From Drechslerella dactyloides (lineage: Eukaryota > Ascomycota > Orbiliomycetes > Orbiliales > Orbiliaceae): a stretch of 64,000 nucleotides of DNA. The stretch covers positions 2,170,001 through 2,234,000 of the forward strand of contig JAGTWJ010000017.1 of the NCBI GenBank assembly GCA_020064725.1, given 5' to 3'. The translations under genes were made by a program, and so were the position numbers. Shown piece after piece: positions 11,734 to 22,103 of this stretch. How positions within the stretch are numbered: position 1 is the first letter of the stretch; the number at the start of each line of letters is the position of its first letter. The notes beneath the pieces were generated by a model. The model made no database searches. It was not told where the DNA came from and was given only the letters and a program-made list of their open reading frames with translations.

Positions 11734-14358
11734 ATGGACGGCGGCCAGGTCATCGTCCACTCGGCCGTTCGCCTCCCTTCACCGCTATCGCGAGATCCCA
11801 CGCCGCCTCCCGCGACGTCCTCCAAACGGAAGCGTACCTCGCACTCGCCATCGTCACCACCTCGCGACAATGAACGGCGACGTTCTCCACCGCCCCGCCG
11901 TCTGCGCAATGAGTTCGGTCTGCCGGACGTCGATCCGGAACGCGCGGCGGAACGTATCCGACAGCTCGAGGCGCGTACCGCCGCTACGAAGGACGAGCCT
12001 GCGAAACCGGCCTTCGATCCTAAAGCCGAGTACGAGAAACTGCTCGCGATGCGCAGCGGCGGAACCTACATACCACCGGCGCGTCTACAGGCCCTGCAAT
12101 TCCAGATCACCGACAAGTCCTCGAAGGAATATCAGCGCATGGCCTGGGAACGGCTGAAAAAGGCGATCAACGGCTTGATCAACAAGGTCAATACTTCCAA
12201 CATCAAGAGTATCGTGCCGGAGCTGTTTCAGGAGAACTTGATCCGCGGTAGAGGGCTATACTGTCGGTCTATCATGAAGGCGCAGGCTGCGGCTCTGACG
12301 TACACCCCCATATACGCGGCGATGACGGCGATTATCAACACGAAGCTTCCTCAGGTCGGCGAACTGTTGGTGAAGAGGCTGGTCATTCAATTCCGGAAGG
12401 CGTTCAAACGAAACGACAAGGCTGTGTGTCTTTCGTCGACTACGTTTATCGCACACCTGGTCAATCAGCAGGTCGCTCACGAACTACTCGCGCTGGAAAT
12501 CCTCATGCTGCTGCTGATGCAGAACCCTACCGACGACTCGGTCGAAATCGCTGTTGGCTTCATGAGGGAGGTCGGCGCGTATCTTGCTGAAATGTCGGCT
12601 AAGGCGAACGAGGCTATCTTCGATGCGTTCCGAAGCATCGTCCACGAATCTTCCATCGACAAGCGTGTCCAGTACATGATTGAGGTGCTCTTCCAGGTGC
12701 GGAGGGACAAATACAAGGATAACCCGATCGTTCGCGAGGAGCTGGATCTCGTCGAGGAAGAAGACCAGATAACCCATCAAATCAACCTTACCGACGACGA
12801 CATCGAGACTCAGGATACCCTCAATGTTTTCAAGTTCGATACGCACTACGAGGAACACGAGAATCTTTACAAGCGGACCCGAGCGGAGATTCTTGGCGAC
12901 GCGTCTGGCAGCGAAGACGAGGATGGCTCGGGCGAGGAAGAGGACGAGGAAGAATCCGACGAGGAGCAAGATGAGAAGGAGAAGCAACTGCTCATACAAG
13001 ATCAGAGCAACACGAACCTCGTCAACCTCCGGCGTACCATCTACCTCACGATCATGTCCTCCATCGACTTTGAGGAATGCTGCCACAAACTCATGAAGAT
13101 ATCCCTGCCAGCAGGGCAGGAACCGGAGTTGGTCTCCATGATTGTTGAATGTTGCTCGCAGGAACGCACGTACGCAAAGTTCTACGGTAACATTGGCGAA
13201 CGCTTCTGCAAGCTCAACCGACTCTGGCAGGATCTTTTCGAAAAGTCGTTCATGAACTACTTTGAAACCATCCACCGATATGAAATCAACCGCCTGCGGA
13301 ATATCGCTCGGTTTTTCGGTCACCAGCTCGCCAATGATGCCATCAACTGGCAGTCCCTAAGCGTCATTCACTTGAACGAGGAAGAGACAACTTCGTCATC
13401 CCGTATCTTCATCAAGATTCTCTTCCAAGACCTAGCCGAGCAGATGACGATGAAGAAAGTCGTCGAACGGCTCAACGACCCCTTCCTTGCCGAAAGCTTC
13501 GCCGGACTCTTCCCACGCGACAATCCGAGAAACACGAGATTCGCAATCAACTACTTCACCAGCATTGGTATGGGCGCGGTTACGGAAGGTCTCCGTGAGT
13601 TCCTGCAGAACATGCCCAAGCCGGCCACCGCCGCCCTCGCTGTGCCCAGGCAGGACAGCGATGACGAAAGCGACCGTGGACGCAGCAGATCGCGTGGTTC
13701 TAGCGTTTCGCGGAGCAGCTACTCGAGGAGTAGAAGCTCGCGGAGTTATAGCTACTCTAGAAGCCGGAGTCGGAGCAAAAGCTACGATAGCAGAGGTTCT
13801 GGAAGAGGGCGAAAGGCTAAGAGGCGTAGCTATAGCCGGAGCAGCCGGAGTTACAGCTCCAGATCCCGGAGCTACTCAAGCTCTAGGGACTCGCGGTCCA
13901 GGTCCAGGTCGAGAGGGCCCCGGAAAGACGCAAAGAACGATAGAGGAGATGCGCGTCGCCAAAGCAAGGGCAGGGGTAGGAGTTACGACAGCTACTCGAG
14001 CCGGAGCAGGAGCCGCTCCTTCTCCGCGTCTAGATCGCCGCCGAGAAAGGCGAACAGGCGCCCGAGCCCGAGCCGCAGCAGGAGCCCGCCGCCAGCCCGA
14101 GGTGGCAGAGACAGCTACCGCCGGCGCAGTCCGAGCTACGACGACAAGGCACCGCCCCGGCGAGAGGCGTTCAGAGGGCGGGATCGGAGTCCCGACCGAA
14201 GAAGAGGGCAACGGGATGACAGCCGTGGAAGGTCGCCGTCGCCGAGGAGAGACCGTGGAAGCATGGATCTGGACAGGAAGGACGAGCGGCATTCCACGAG
14301 GGAGAGGGCGGAAGCCGGGCGGGGTGGCGGCAGGGCCAGGGCGTCGGATTTCTTGTAG
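11734..14358 (+). CDS. cwc22: pre-mRNA-splicing factor CWC22
   Basis: Single-exon gene of 874 aa. CWC22 is a spliceosome component needed for the first catalytic step. In animals it also recruits eIF4AIII to deposit exon-junction complexes. Order of parts: a Ser/Pro/Arg-rich N-terminus (1-60); the conserved GGTYIPPARLQALQ entry motif at about 109-122; a MIF4G domain at about 139-325 (KKAINGLINKVNTSNIK, LFQENLIRGRGLYCRSIMKA); an acidic linker at 390-417; an MA3 domain at about 430-545 (RRTIYLTIMSSIDFEECCHK); then an Arg/Ser/Tyr-dipeptide tail from about 645 to the end. The long RS tail is unlike the short budding yeast protein but normal in filamentous fungi and animals. The first ATG of the frame is used. 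It is divergent from dpm2. Large antisense frames here mirror codon bias and were not called. Confidence 0.96.
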   Translation: MDGGQVIVHSAVRLPSPLSRDPTPPPATSSKRKRTSHSPSSPPRDNERRRSPPPRRLRNEFGLPDVDPERAAERIRQLEARTAATKDEPAKPAFDPKAEYEKLLAMRSGGTYIPPARLQALQFQITDKSSKEYQRMAWERLKKAINGLINKVNTSNIKSIVPELFQENLIRGRGLYCRSIMKAQAAALTYTPIYAAMTAIINTKLPQVGELLVKRLVIQFRKAFKRNDKAVCLSSTTFIAHLVNQQVAHELLALEILMLLLMQNPTDDSVEIAVGFMREVGAYLAEMSAKANEAIFDAFRSIVHESSIDKRVQYMIEVLFQVRRDKYKDNPIVREELDLVEEEDQITHQINLTDDDIETQDTLNVFKFDTHYEEHENLYKRTRAEILGDASGSEDEDGSGEEEDEEESDEEQDEKEKQLLIQDQSNTNLVNLRRTIYLTIMSSIDFEECCHKLMKISLPAGQEPELVSMIVECCSQERTYAKFYGNIGERFCKLNRLWQDLFEKSFMNYFETIHRYEINRLRNIARFFGHQLANDAINWQSLSVIHLNEEETTSSSRIFIKILFQDLAEQMTMKKVVERLNDPFLAESFAGLFPRDNPRNTRFAINYFTSIGMGAVTEGLREFLQNMPKPATAALAVPRQDSDDESDRGRSRSRGSSVSRSSYSRSRSSRSYSYSRSRSRSKSYDSRGSGRGRKAKRRSYSRSSRSYSSRSRSYSSSRDSRSRSRSRGPRKDAKNDRGDARRQSKGRGRSYDSYSSRSRSRSFSASRSPPRKANRRPSPSRSRSPPPARGGRDSYRRRSPSYDDKAPPRREAFRGRDRSPDRRRGQRDDSRGRSPSPRRDRGSMDLDRKDERHSTRERAEAGRGGGRARASDFL

Positions 14359-15249
14359 CGCGGGAAGACTGCACCATCTCATACTCATACTCACATTCAC
14401 ATTTACATTCATACTATAATATTCCAGGACCGCAGACGGCGTCCTGCATCTGTACACTAGCAGTTCGTGTAATTAATAGCATACGGCATCGCTGTCTCTG
14501 AGCGGTCCCTGAGAACGAGCGAATGGACGCATCTTGATTGGATCTCGCGCTGTGATTGAGCTGCCTGTTGCCGAATTAGCGCAGCGTTTAGCGCCCCGCC
14601 GGCCAGAACCAATCTGCCGTGGCTGTCGCATCGCTGTCACCAAAATTAGCAGCCTGGCCTAGGAACCCGCCATCGCGGTCCTGCAGGGCAACTTTAATCT
14701 GACAGGACGTTCTGCAAGCTGAAACGCGACGCCAGGAATACCATCCGTACCGTACCAGGTAGAGCCCGCGGTGCACTGAGCATCAGCCGGTCCTGCGATC
14801 GTCTCGGACGCAGCGGCGGGATTAGCTCGAGTAATTTTGGCTGGTAGCTCGGAGCAATCGCGAGCTCGATCCCGGCGTCGCCAGAAGTGTGAATCATACC
14901 TGCAGCCGGGCGTGGTGGCAGGTGGGGCCTGTCGCCGCATAAAAGAAAGCGACCTCCCCGTTCAACCTTCTGGCTCCAGATCCCTCAAACCCCTCGCCAC
15001 CATCACCAGCATCGGAGGAGAGCTCACCGGCCCCTCCGATATCCGCCCGCATTCCATCTCCCGTCTCTCCCTACTCCTCTCTCCTTCATCGCCACCTTGA
15101 CGCCGTTTCATACCTCTGGCAGCTAACGACGCCCCTCATAATCCCTCTCCTCCGGCCATCCAACTCTCAGGATATCAACCGTCGTGCATCTTCCACCGAC
15201 CTCCATCCATTCCTCAGACCAACCCGTCGGCCCGTCACATCTACCCACC
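14359..15249. other. intergenic, 0.9 kb: cwc22 3' flank and PHO85 promoter/leader
   Basis: Begins with a TCATACTCACATTCACAT-like simple repeat just after the cwc22 stop (about 14379-14415). The 250 bp before the PHO85 start are strongly CT-rich (for example CTCTCCCTACTCCTCTCTCC), as in fungal leaders. No gene seen. Confidence 0.7.
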
Positions 15250-16424
15250 ATGGAGAAACGGCATCCAAGTTCCTTCCAGCAGCTCGAGAAGCTCGGTGAA
15301 GGAACCTATGCGACCGTACGATACACCCCCTGTCGGCTGCTGCGGCCAACTGCGAACAAAAGCTGACATGTCGTGTCCCACAGGTGTTCAAAGGACGTAA
15401 CCGCCAAACCGGCGAGCTCGTGGCACTCAAGGAGATCCATCTCGACAGCGAGGAGGGAACGCCGTCGACAGCGATCCGTGAGATCTCTCTTATGAAGGAG
15501 CTCAAACACGAGAACATCGTCTCTCTACACGACGTGATCCACACCGAGAACAAGCTCATGCTGGTCTTCGAACACATGGACAAAGACCTCAAGAAGTACA
15601 TGGACTCGCGCGGCGATCGCGGAGCCCTCGACCCCGCTACCATCCGAAGCTTCATGTACCAGCTGCTCTGCGGCATCGCGTTCTGCCACGAGAACCGCGT
15701 CCTCCACCGCGACCTGAAGCCCCAGAACTTGCTTATTAACTCGAAAGGTCAGCTCAAGCTCGCGGATTTCGGTCTCGCCCGTGCATTCGGCATCCCGGTC
15801 AACACGTTCTCCAATGAGGTCGTCACGCTGTGGTACCGCGCGCCGGACGTCCTGCTCGGCTCGCGGACGTACAATACCTCGATCGATATCTGGAGTGCTG
15901 GATGCATCATGGCGGAAATGTACACGGGACGGCCGCTGTTCCCCGGCACCACGAACGAGGACCAGCTGCAGAAGATCTTCCGGCTGATGGGCACCCCGTC
16001 GGAGCGGTCGTGGCCGCAGATATCGCAGTACCCGGAGTATCGGAACAACTTCCACGTATACGCCACACAGGATCTCCGGATGATCCTACGGCAGATTGAT
16101 CCTGTCGGCCTGGATCTGCTGAGCCGCATGTTGCAGCTGCGCCCGGAGATGAGGATCAGTGCCAAGGACGCTCTTCGTCACGCGTGGTTCAGCGACTACA
16201 GGAAGAACGCACCGGCTAATGGCGCGATACCTGGTGGTCTGCCGGTTCCTGGACAGGTCCCGCCGGGTGTACCGGGAGGGACGTCGCAGATGCCGCCACA
16301 ACAGGCGCCGCCACAACCACAACAGCAAGTCATGCAGGCCCAGGTCGCGATGCAGCCACAGCAGCAGTACCAGCAGCATCAGCAGCCGTACCCCCAGCAG
16401 TACCCGACGGCGCAGGGATATTAG
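15250..16424 (+). CDS. pho85: PHO85/PhoA-family cyclin-dependent kinase
   Basis: Two exons, 15250-15315 and 15384-16424, give 368 aa. The intron starts GTACGATAC and ends CCCACAG. The protein is a cyclin-dependent Ser/Thr kinase of the Pho85/CDK5 branch, which controls phosphate and nutrient signalling, glycogen metabolism and cell-cycle entry with Pho80-type cyclins. Visible motifs are the glycine loop LGEGTYATVFKG (15-26), ATP lysine K38 in VALKEI, the cyclin-binding helix PSTAIRE (49-55, the Pho85-type spelling), the catalytic loop HRDLKPQNLL (130-139), DFG (150-152) and the activation segment VVTLWYRAPDVLLG. The catalytic core ends near residue 295. The remaining about 70 residues are Pro/Gln/Ala-rich and disordered, longer than the yeast protein. 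The start at 15250 (MEKRHPSSFQQ) gives the expected short N-terminus. Confidence 0.96.
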
Positions 16425-19400
16425 GCTTATTCCCAACACCCGCAGACGTACGAAGGCTGGCTCTACTGGCGTTGATCGCACTGCGCGCCAGGCTGACAAT
16501 AGAGCGATACATCTCTTACCCTTCTTCACCCTCCTCTCCTCCTTCCCTTCATTCTCTTTTCTCTCTTCTGTCCCTGTCGCCTTGACGGCTTTGTTCATGT
16601 GCATTTTGTTTATTAAACGTTGGCTTTTGTCCCTGTTTACCGATGCTTGCTTTTTGTGCTCTGGGTGTTTATGAGGAAACGGATTGCTGTTGGTAAATGA
16701 TGCTATGTAGTATTCCTTGATTTCTTCGCAGGGGCATGTATTTGCACACTCCCTTGGCGTGGTTTATGGTAGCCTCGGTGTCTTATCATCGATGGGAATT
16801 TATGATGGCTCGGCTTATTGCGTATTTTCTTAGATTAGTCCATCTTGTGTAAGGTAGTGCCGGCTTTGATGTATGCCAAAAGTTTCACAATACGATGCAG
16901 TGACGATAACAGCGACGAGAAAAGAGAATCTCGACAACGGAGTGATAGTCAAGAATGCGGGTGCGCTTCTGCCAACCCTGCTTGTAATCAATACCAACTA
17001 GACATGCCCTCGATCCAGTACCAGACTCTCCAGGTTAAACATGACGGCAGCTATATCTGATACCCGGGCCTGACGGACAAAGCCCGGAACCCAGTGCATG
17101 CCCATGGAGATCTCACCTGAGGCACACTCCCGGTTCAGATCTCTGGGTTCCGGGTGAGTAAACGCCTTCGTCTCGTGAACCTGGATCGCAGTCGGGATAT
17201 GCAGATGTCTGCCTATAATATGCTTGCAGTGGCTAGATTGCATGAACAAGGTTGTGTGTCTAGACTTGCACGTATGAAAAGCCTTGAGCCCTCTACACCA
17301 TCTACGCATCAAGACTTTGATTCGAGGTCATGTACAGGTCCGTCCGCAGTCTTGAAAGCCTGCAGCTGCGCAGATGTCCAGGCAATCAAGGCTGGAATTT
17401 AGGGAATGATACCGAGAATATGATATAGCTGATATAATATGATATCAGACGGTATATCATAATATCACACCAGATCACGGCCACATCGTCCCATGTCAGT
17501 TAATCTGCCCATCCACGCTAGATGATACCGATATATTGTTGGTTGGGATTGATATCGTCTTCTATGCGATGTTTGCTGGTTATCTCCTCGCAAGGCTGAG
17601 ACTGTCGACGAATTTGTGTTTGCCGTAGCCATTCAGATGCATAGCAGCCTGCACAGGCACATTTACAGACTGCAACTTGTCAGTCTGCAAGTTGGGGAAT
17701 TTGTGAGAGCCCACATGTGCACTAAGAGGAAGCTGAGAGAGCCAAGATGGCGTCCACTCTGGGTCCGCAATCGCAACGTCCAATGCCCTAAGAATACTGA
17801 ATTTCTCAGGTTTCTGAGAATTATGTTAGAAAGAATCGATTATTAGTAGCATACCCCAGTCATTTAATATGGGAATTCATTTCAGCCGTTGGAAAAGCCG
17901 ATGCGTGATTCAGCCCTATGGAATTAAATATCACAAAGCTCACTTGTATAGCGCAAGCTGCGGCCAATTTTGAATTTTCAATTCCGCACTGGTATTATAT
18001 TTGGACATTTGTAGTCTCGTGTAACGATATACCATACATGCTGAGGTATAGGTGTATATACTTATGTATCGTAGATGTGGATGTAACTATACCCGTGGGA
18101 TTTGGTGCTCGCAGATGAACGGCTGGGGCACGTCGGGCACGTCGGGCACCCAGCACGAAATCAGTTACCAATAGATACGCATTTATGCACTTGCGTGGAT
18201 ACGTGATCTAGATGCTCTGGAGCGACTGCGACTGCGATTAATTGCAGCCTAGAACACATGCACGTATATCCCATGAACACATTGAATATATGTTCGAGAG
18301 TTGAAACTATAGAAATCAAGATTGCCCCAAATATCAATTGCAATTGTGACCAAAGATGCAATTAACTGATATCGTGCCGCCCTCCCAGAGCGACTCCGAT
18401 CCACATCTTAATCATGTCAATATCCTCGAATGCGATCAAACCGGTTAAATATCTCGGTACCGCGTGCATGGCACCGTCGCCCGTTTCGGCCCCGATTGCG
18501 ATCTACGTGCTGCATTCTGTCTGCCTGCTATAGGCCAAGCGGCCGGTAGAGGAATATCTATCCACGTCGAGACAGTCTCAATTGTCGCTCAAGCTTGAAA
18601 GCGTGCGTTCGCTTGCATAGTGCTGGCTGGCCAGAGCGGCAGCTGTAGTCTAGACGTACCTACACATATACATGGAGCGTTTATCGTTTCTGGATGTATA
18701 TATCGATGTATATGTTCTCACGTTCTGTACATATCAAAGTATCCAAATATGGAGTCGACGCGCAAGACGTACGTGCAGTGAGGCACCCATATGGCCATCC
18801 TTCATTCAATCGGTAACAAGTTTCGGCACTTGCTTGCTAGTGTACTGCGGGGACAAGACGACACAGCGTATATGGGGTGTAGATGCTCCTCTGTCAAGTT
18901 TCACTTTTCCACCAGCGGTGCCGATGGACCTTTGTTCACCCCACCAGATGGGCTATCAAATACGTGGCCTCGCTGCCGCCGACGTTTTCATTGAAGCAGC
19001 CCGTGAGAGATCTTCGGCCAGATAAGTCGTTATCGTGACCAGATGGGTTCGCCGAAACCCTTCCCCGTGAACCTAGATTCGTCATAAAGGTAACGTGTTC
19101 TAGCTCTACAAAGGAATAATTGCTGCTGTTAAAGTCAGCCAAAGCCGTTGTAGATTGAACATTTATAGTGTATAGCTGGCTATCATATTATTCGACGGAT
19201 CGATATCATGCCCTGGTGCGCGGGGGATCTGATATGGAATATTTTACACCGGATCCATGCCCTTGAATCGTCAGTATACAAGGTCTTGAAGACCGCACGC
19301 CCAAAAAAGTTAACATAATAGGATAATAATCTGCTATTGATCTATAGATTACGACGGAGACTGTTTGGAGGCTGCTATGACCTTTAGTATCATTTCTATA

Positions 19401-20726
19401 ATATCAAGCTTACATTCGTAAATTATTGTCTGATTCATTATATCTCGTGTAACGGTGCTTCGTAATATCGCTGGGCTGAATTCAGCTGAAAGCAAGCCCT
19501 GAAGTTAGCACATACAACCGAACTGCTATGGTCGTCGAAACTACTACTATTACCCCGTAAGCATCCTTACTAGCTAACACAGCGTGCGCATGTAATGGTC
19601 ACGCCTCTTAGACTACACTAAACTAGCCTTGACCAGACCCTTATTCTCGCATGGGAACGTCAATGCAGTTGCAGGTCACGTCGTGCATGGCTGCCATGTG
19701 GGCGCGGCGGACGTACGCACGTTCGCCTACTGTTGTTGCATGTTTGTTGGTTCGTTGCATGTTGCAGATTCGTCACTGCCGTCGCCGTTGCGTGCGACGC
19801 GACGACCATACATAACAAGATGGTGACATGCACGTATTGCGAATCAATCTGTTGACTGACTTTTCCTTGCATCGAGGTTAGATGAACCCACGTTATCTTT
19901 ATACATGCCGCGTATGCATGCGCATGCCTCAATGAGAGGGAATAGTTCAAGATCAAGATCACAGAACCGTAACCTCGCCGACCAAAAATCAGGAGCGTGC
20001 TACAGCCCGACATGGATCAACTCGTCAAACGACGATTGAGATTCCGACAAGGTATGCGTTACGTATCTAGCAGGGCTTCTAGTACGAGCGTGCCTTGTAC
20101 TGTTCGTAGTCGTGCAGCATACATGCGCGCAGCGTCGAAAACCCGGTTACCATCCTCGACATCTACCTACCTACCTATACCGATCGGTGGGCAGCCAAAG
20201 CCATGCGACGCACGCACGCACGCATGCAACTTCCCGCCATCGCACCGGCATCTTATCGCTGAAGTCTATCGTGCGGGACGATACATCACTCGTATAACGT
20301 AGCACTCAAAATTCCGAAACGTGCAGGTAAAGAGAAGCGAGGGAGAGGTATCGCCATTCAATGAAGATCGCACGTTGCCAATGCGTGCATGCGGTGTGTA
20401 TATCTTGCTAGTCGTACAAGAATCAAACAACGGCTCCGTGGTACCTCCGCGAGCCCGGGCCAAGACTAAGAGCGGCGATTCAGCAGACGCACAAGTTCCC
20501 TATCTGCGATCTCATGCGACACGCTGCGGAACCGCGATGCAGATACCCTCCACCGCTGACGAACGCGGTGTCGTCGAAACCCGTCAGATCCAATGTGGTT
20601 TCGCCGGATTTTCACAGGGTAACGCGAAGCCACGAGTGTCGCCAAGTCCGCGTATGTATGTATATACTCTACAGACAGCGAGGACTGCGTGGAGGCGGTT
20701 TGACGGTAGCAGGACATGGGACGATT
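16425..20726. other. gene-poor stretch, 4.3 kb
   Basis: No coding region supported on either strand. The first 150 bases are a CT-rich 3' flank of the kinase. A perfect 12-nt inverted repeat (CCCGGAACCCAG at 17083-17094; complement at 17143-17154) and a GATAT-rich patch (about 17410-17470) are the only notable structures. A short CACGTCGGG repeat lies at about 18128-18150, and CTAC and CGCA simple repeats lie near 20160-20225. The right end is the 3' flank of clpP. Confidence 0.65.
17083..17154. repeat. 12-nt perfect inverted repeat with 48-nt spacer
   Basis: CCCGGAACCCAG at 17083-17094 is the exact reverse complement of CTGGGTTCCGGG at 17143-17154. AGATCT palindromes sit inside both halves of the spacer. 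It could form a hairpin or be a protein-binding site. No gene is attached to it. Confidence 0.6.
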
Positions 20727-22103
20727 CTATCCCTCCTTCTTCAATGATTCGCTCCCGGAGCCCGGCCGGGTCGTTAGAATCTCGTCGATGAGGCCCATGT
20801 TCAGCGCATCGTCAGCCGACATGAAAAGATCGCGCTCCATGATCCTCTCTGGAGTAAATTATCAGAACTGTCAGCTATGTGCAGGCCGTGGACCGAGCTA
20901 AGAAGGTTGTATATCGCTAATTAACTCAGTTGTAGACTGTGGGTGTGACGTACCGATTTCATCGAGTTCATGCGGTTTTGTGAGATGCTTCTGGTATATC
21001 TTGTTCAACGACTCCCGTACTCGCAGGATCTCCTTCGCATGTATGGCGATGTCACTATTGGAACAAAAGGGGTTAGAGAATGCGCGGACCCGAGTTATCA
21101 TACGACGAGGGGTATATAGCTGGACGCCCATACGTTGCCTGCCCGGAGAAACCGCCACCTGCAGCTAGCCCGTTAGCATCTCAGATCTCACCCGAGGGAA
21201 TTTTCGATGCAGTCAATCTTAAAAGAAAATCAAAAGGAGGACGGGAACGGGGGTACGAACTCGGCTGGTGCAGCATGATGCTGGAGTGGGGGAGAGCAAA
21301 TCGCCGGCCCTTCTCCCCTCCGACGAGCAGCAGCGAGCCCATGCTCGCCGCCTGCCCCACGCAGATCGTCGACACGGGACATTGTATGTAATTCATGGTA
21401 TCGTATATTGCAAGCCCTAGAGTGATCATTTGCCAGAACGCGTTAGACTTAACGTTGGACTCCGGCGTGCGTGTGCGTGGCTTGACCGAACTTCTCGACC
21501 GATGCAGGAACCACAAGCAGAGAGGATGTGTGGGGGTCGCGCGGACGCAGATATACGCAAGTGCAGCTGCAAGTGCGATCACAAAAGTGGGTGGAGGTCT
21601 CTATCTACCAGCTGTTACACTCCCACCTGGGGAGTTGATGTACAGGTGAATTGGCTTGTCAGGGTTGTCGGCTTCCAGGAAGAGTAGCTGGGCGACGATA
21701 ACGGCGGAAAGGCCATCGTGGACGGGCCCGTTCAAGGTGATGATTCTTTCCTTGAGCAGTCGGGAGAAGATATCGTAGGTGTGCCAGCCGCCAGCCTACG
21801 TATATGCGAAGTGAGCGATTGCGCGGGAACGGCTCGTTAGCCCCGGGATGGAGAACTCAAGGCTTCTGCCCGAGCAGGTGATGATCTTCATACAGTCGTT
21901 TCGTGGACGTAGGGCGTGGGCACCCAGTCTCGCAGCGGGGGACGGGAGGAGAAGGCGCGGTGGAGCCGGTGGGCGAGCAGCGGAGATTTGGGGAGGGAGA
22001 CGCGAGATAAGCTACGCGAGGTGGGCCTGCGCCAGCTGCAGCTTGTCGATCTGCCAATGGCTAGTGTTTCGAGGAGAGACGAAGGGAGCAGCGAGGGGCG
22101 CAT
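20727..22103 (-). CDS. clpP: mitochondrial ATP-dependent Clp protease proteolytic subunit ClpP
   Basis: Six-exon model of 266 aa: 21894-22103, 21609-21795, 21261-21416, 21134-21158, 20954-21054 and 20727-20848. Every junction is GT..AG and all phases agree. ClpP is the serine peptidase barrel that works with ClpX in the mitochondrial matrix. Residues 1-70 form an Arg/Ser-rich targeting presequence containing HRAFSSRPP. The mature part starts near WVPTPYVHETT. Core motifs are YDIFSRLLKERIITLNGPV (77-95), LYINSPGGSVTAG (121-133), GQAASMGS with catalytic S157, LHQPSGGFSGQATD with H182, and IMERD with D233. The Ser-His spacing (25) equals that of the E. coli enzyme, so the triad is complete. Exon 4 is only 25 nt. 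Intron 3 has a GTTCGT donor. Budding and fission yeasts lack ClpP, whereas some filamentous fungi such as Podospora have it. Confidence 0.93.

Noticed and set aside
12484..13323. 279-codon open frame antisense to cwc22
   Set aside because: Exact antisense shadow of the MIF4G/MA3 coding region; no motif, explained by codon bias.
13487..14419. 310-codon alternative frame over the cwc22 RS tail
   Set aside because: Ala/Gly/Arg-rich translation caused by the repetitive AGC/CGG codons of the RS domain.
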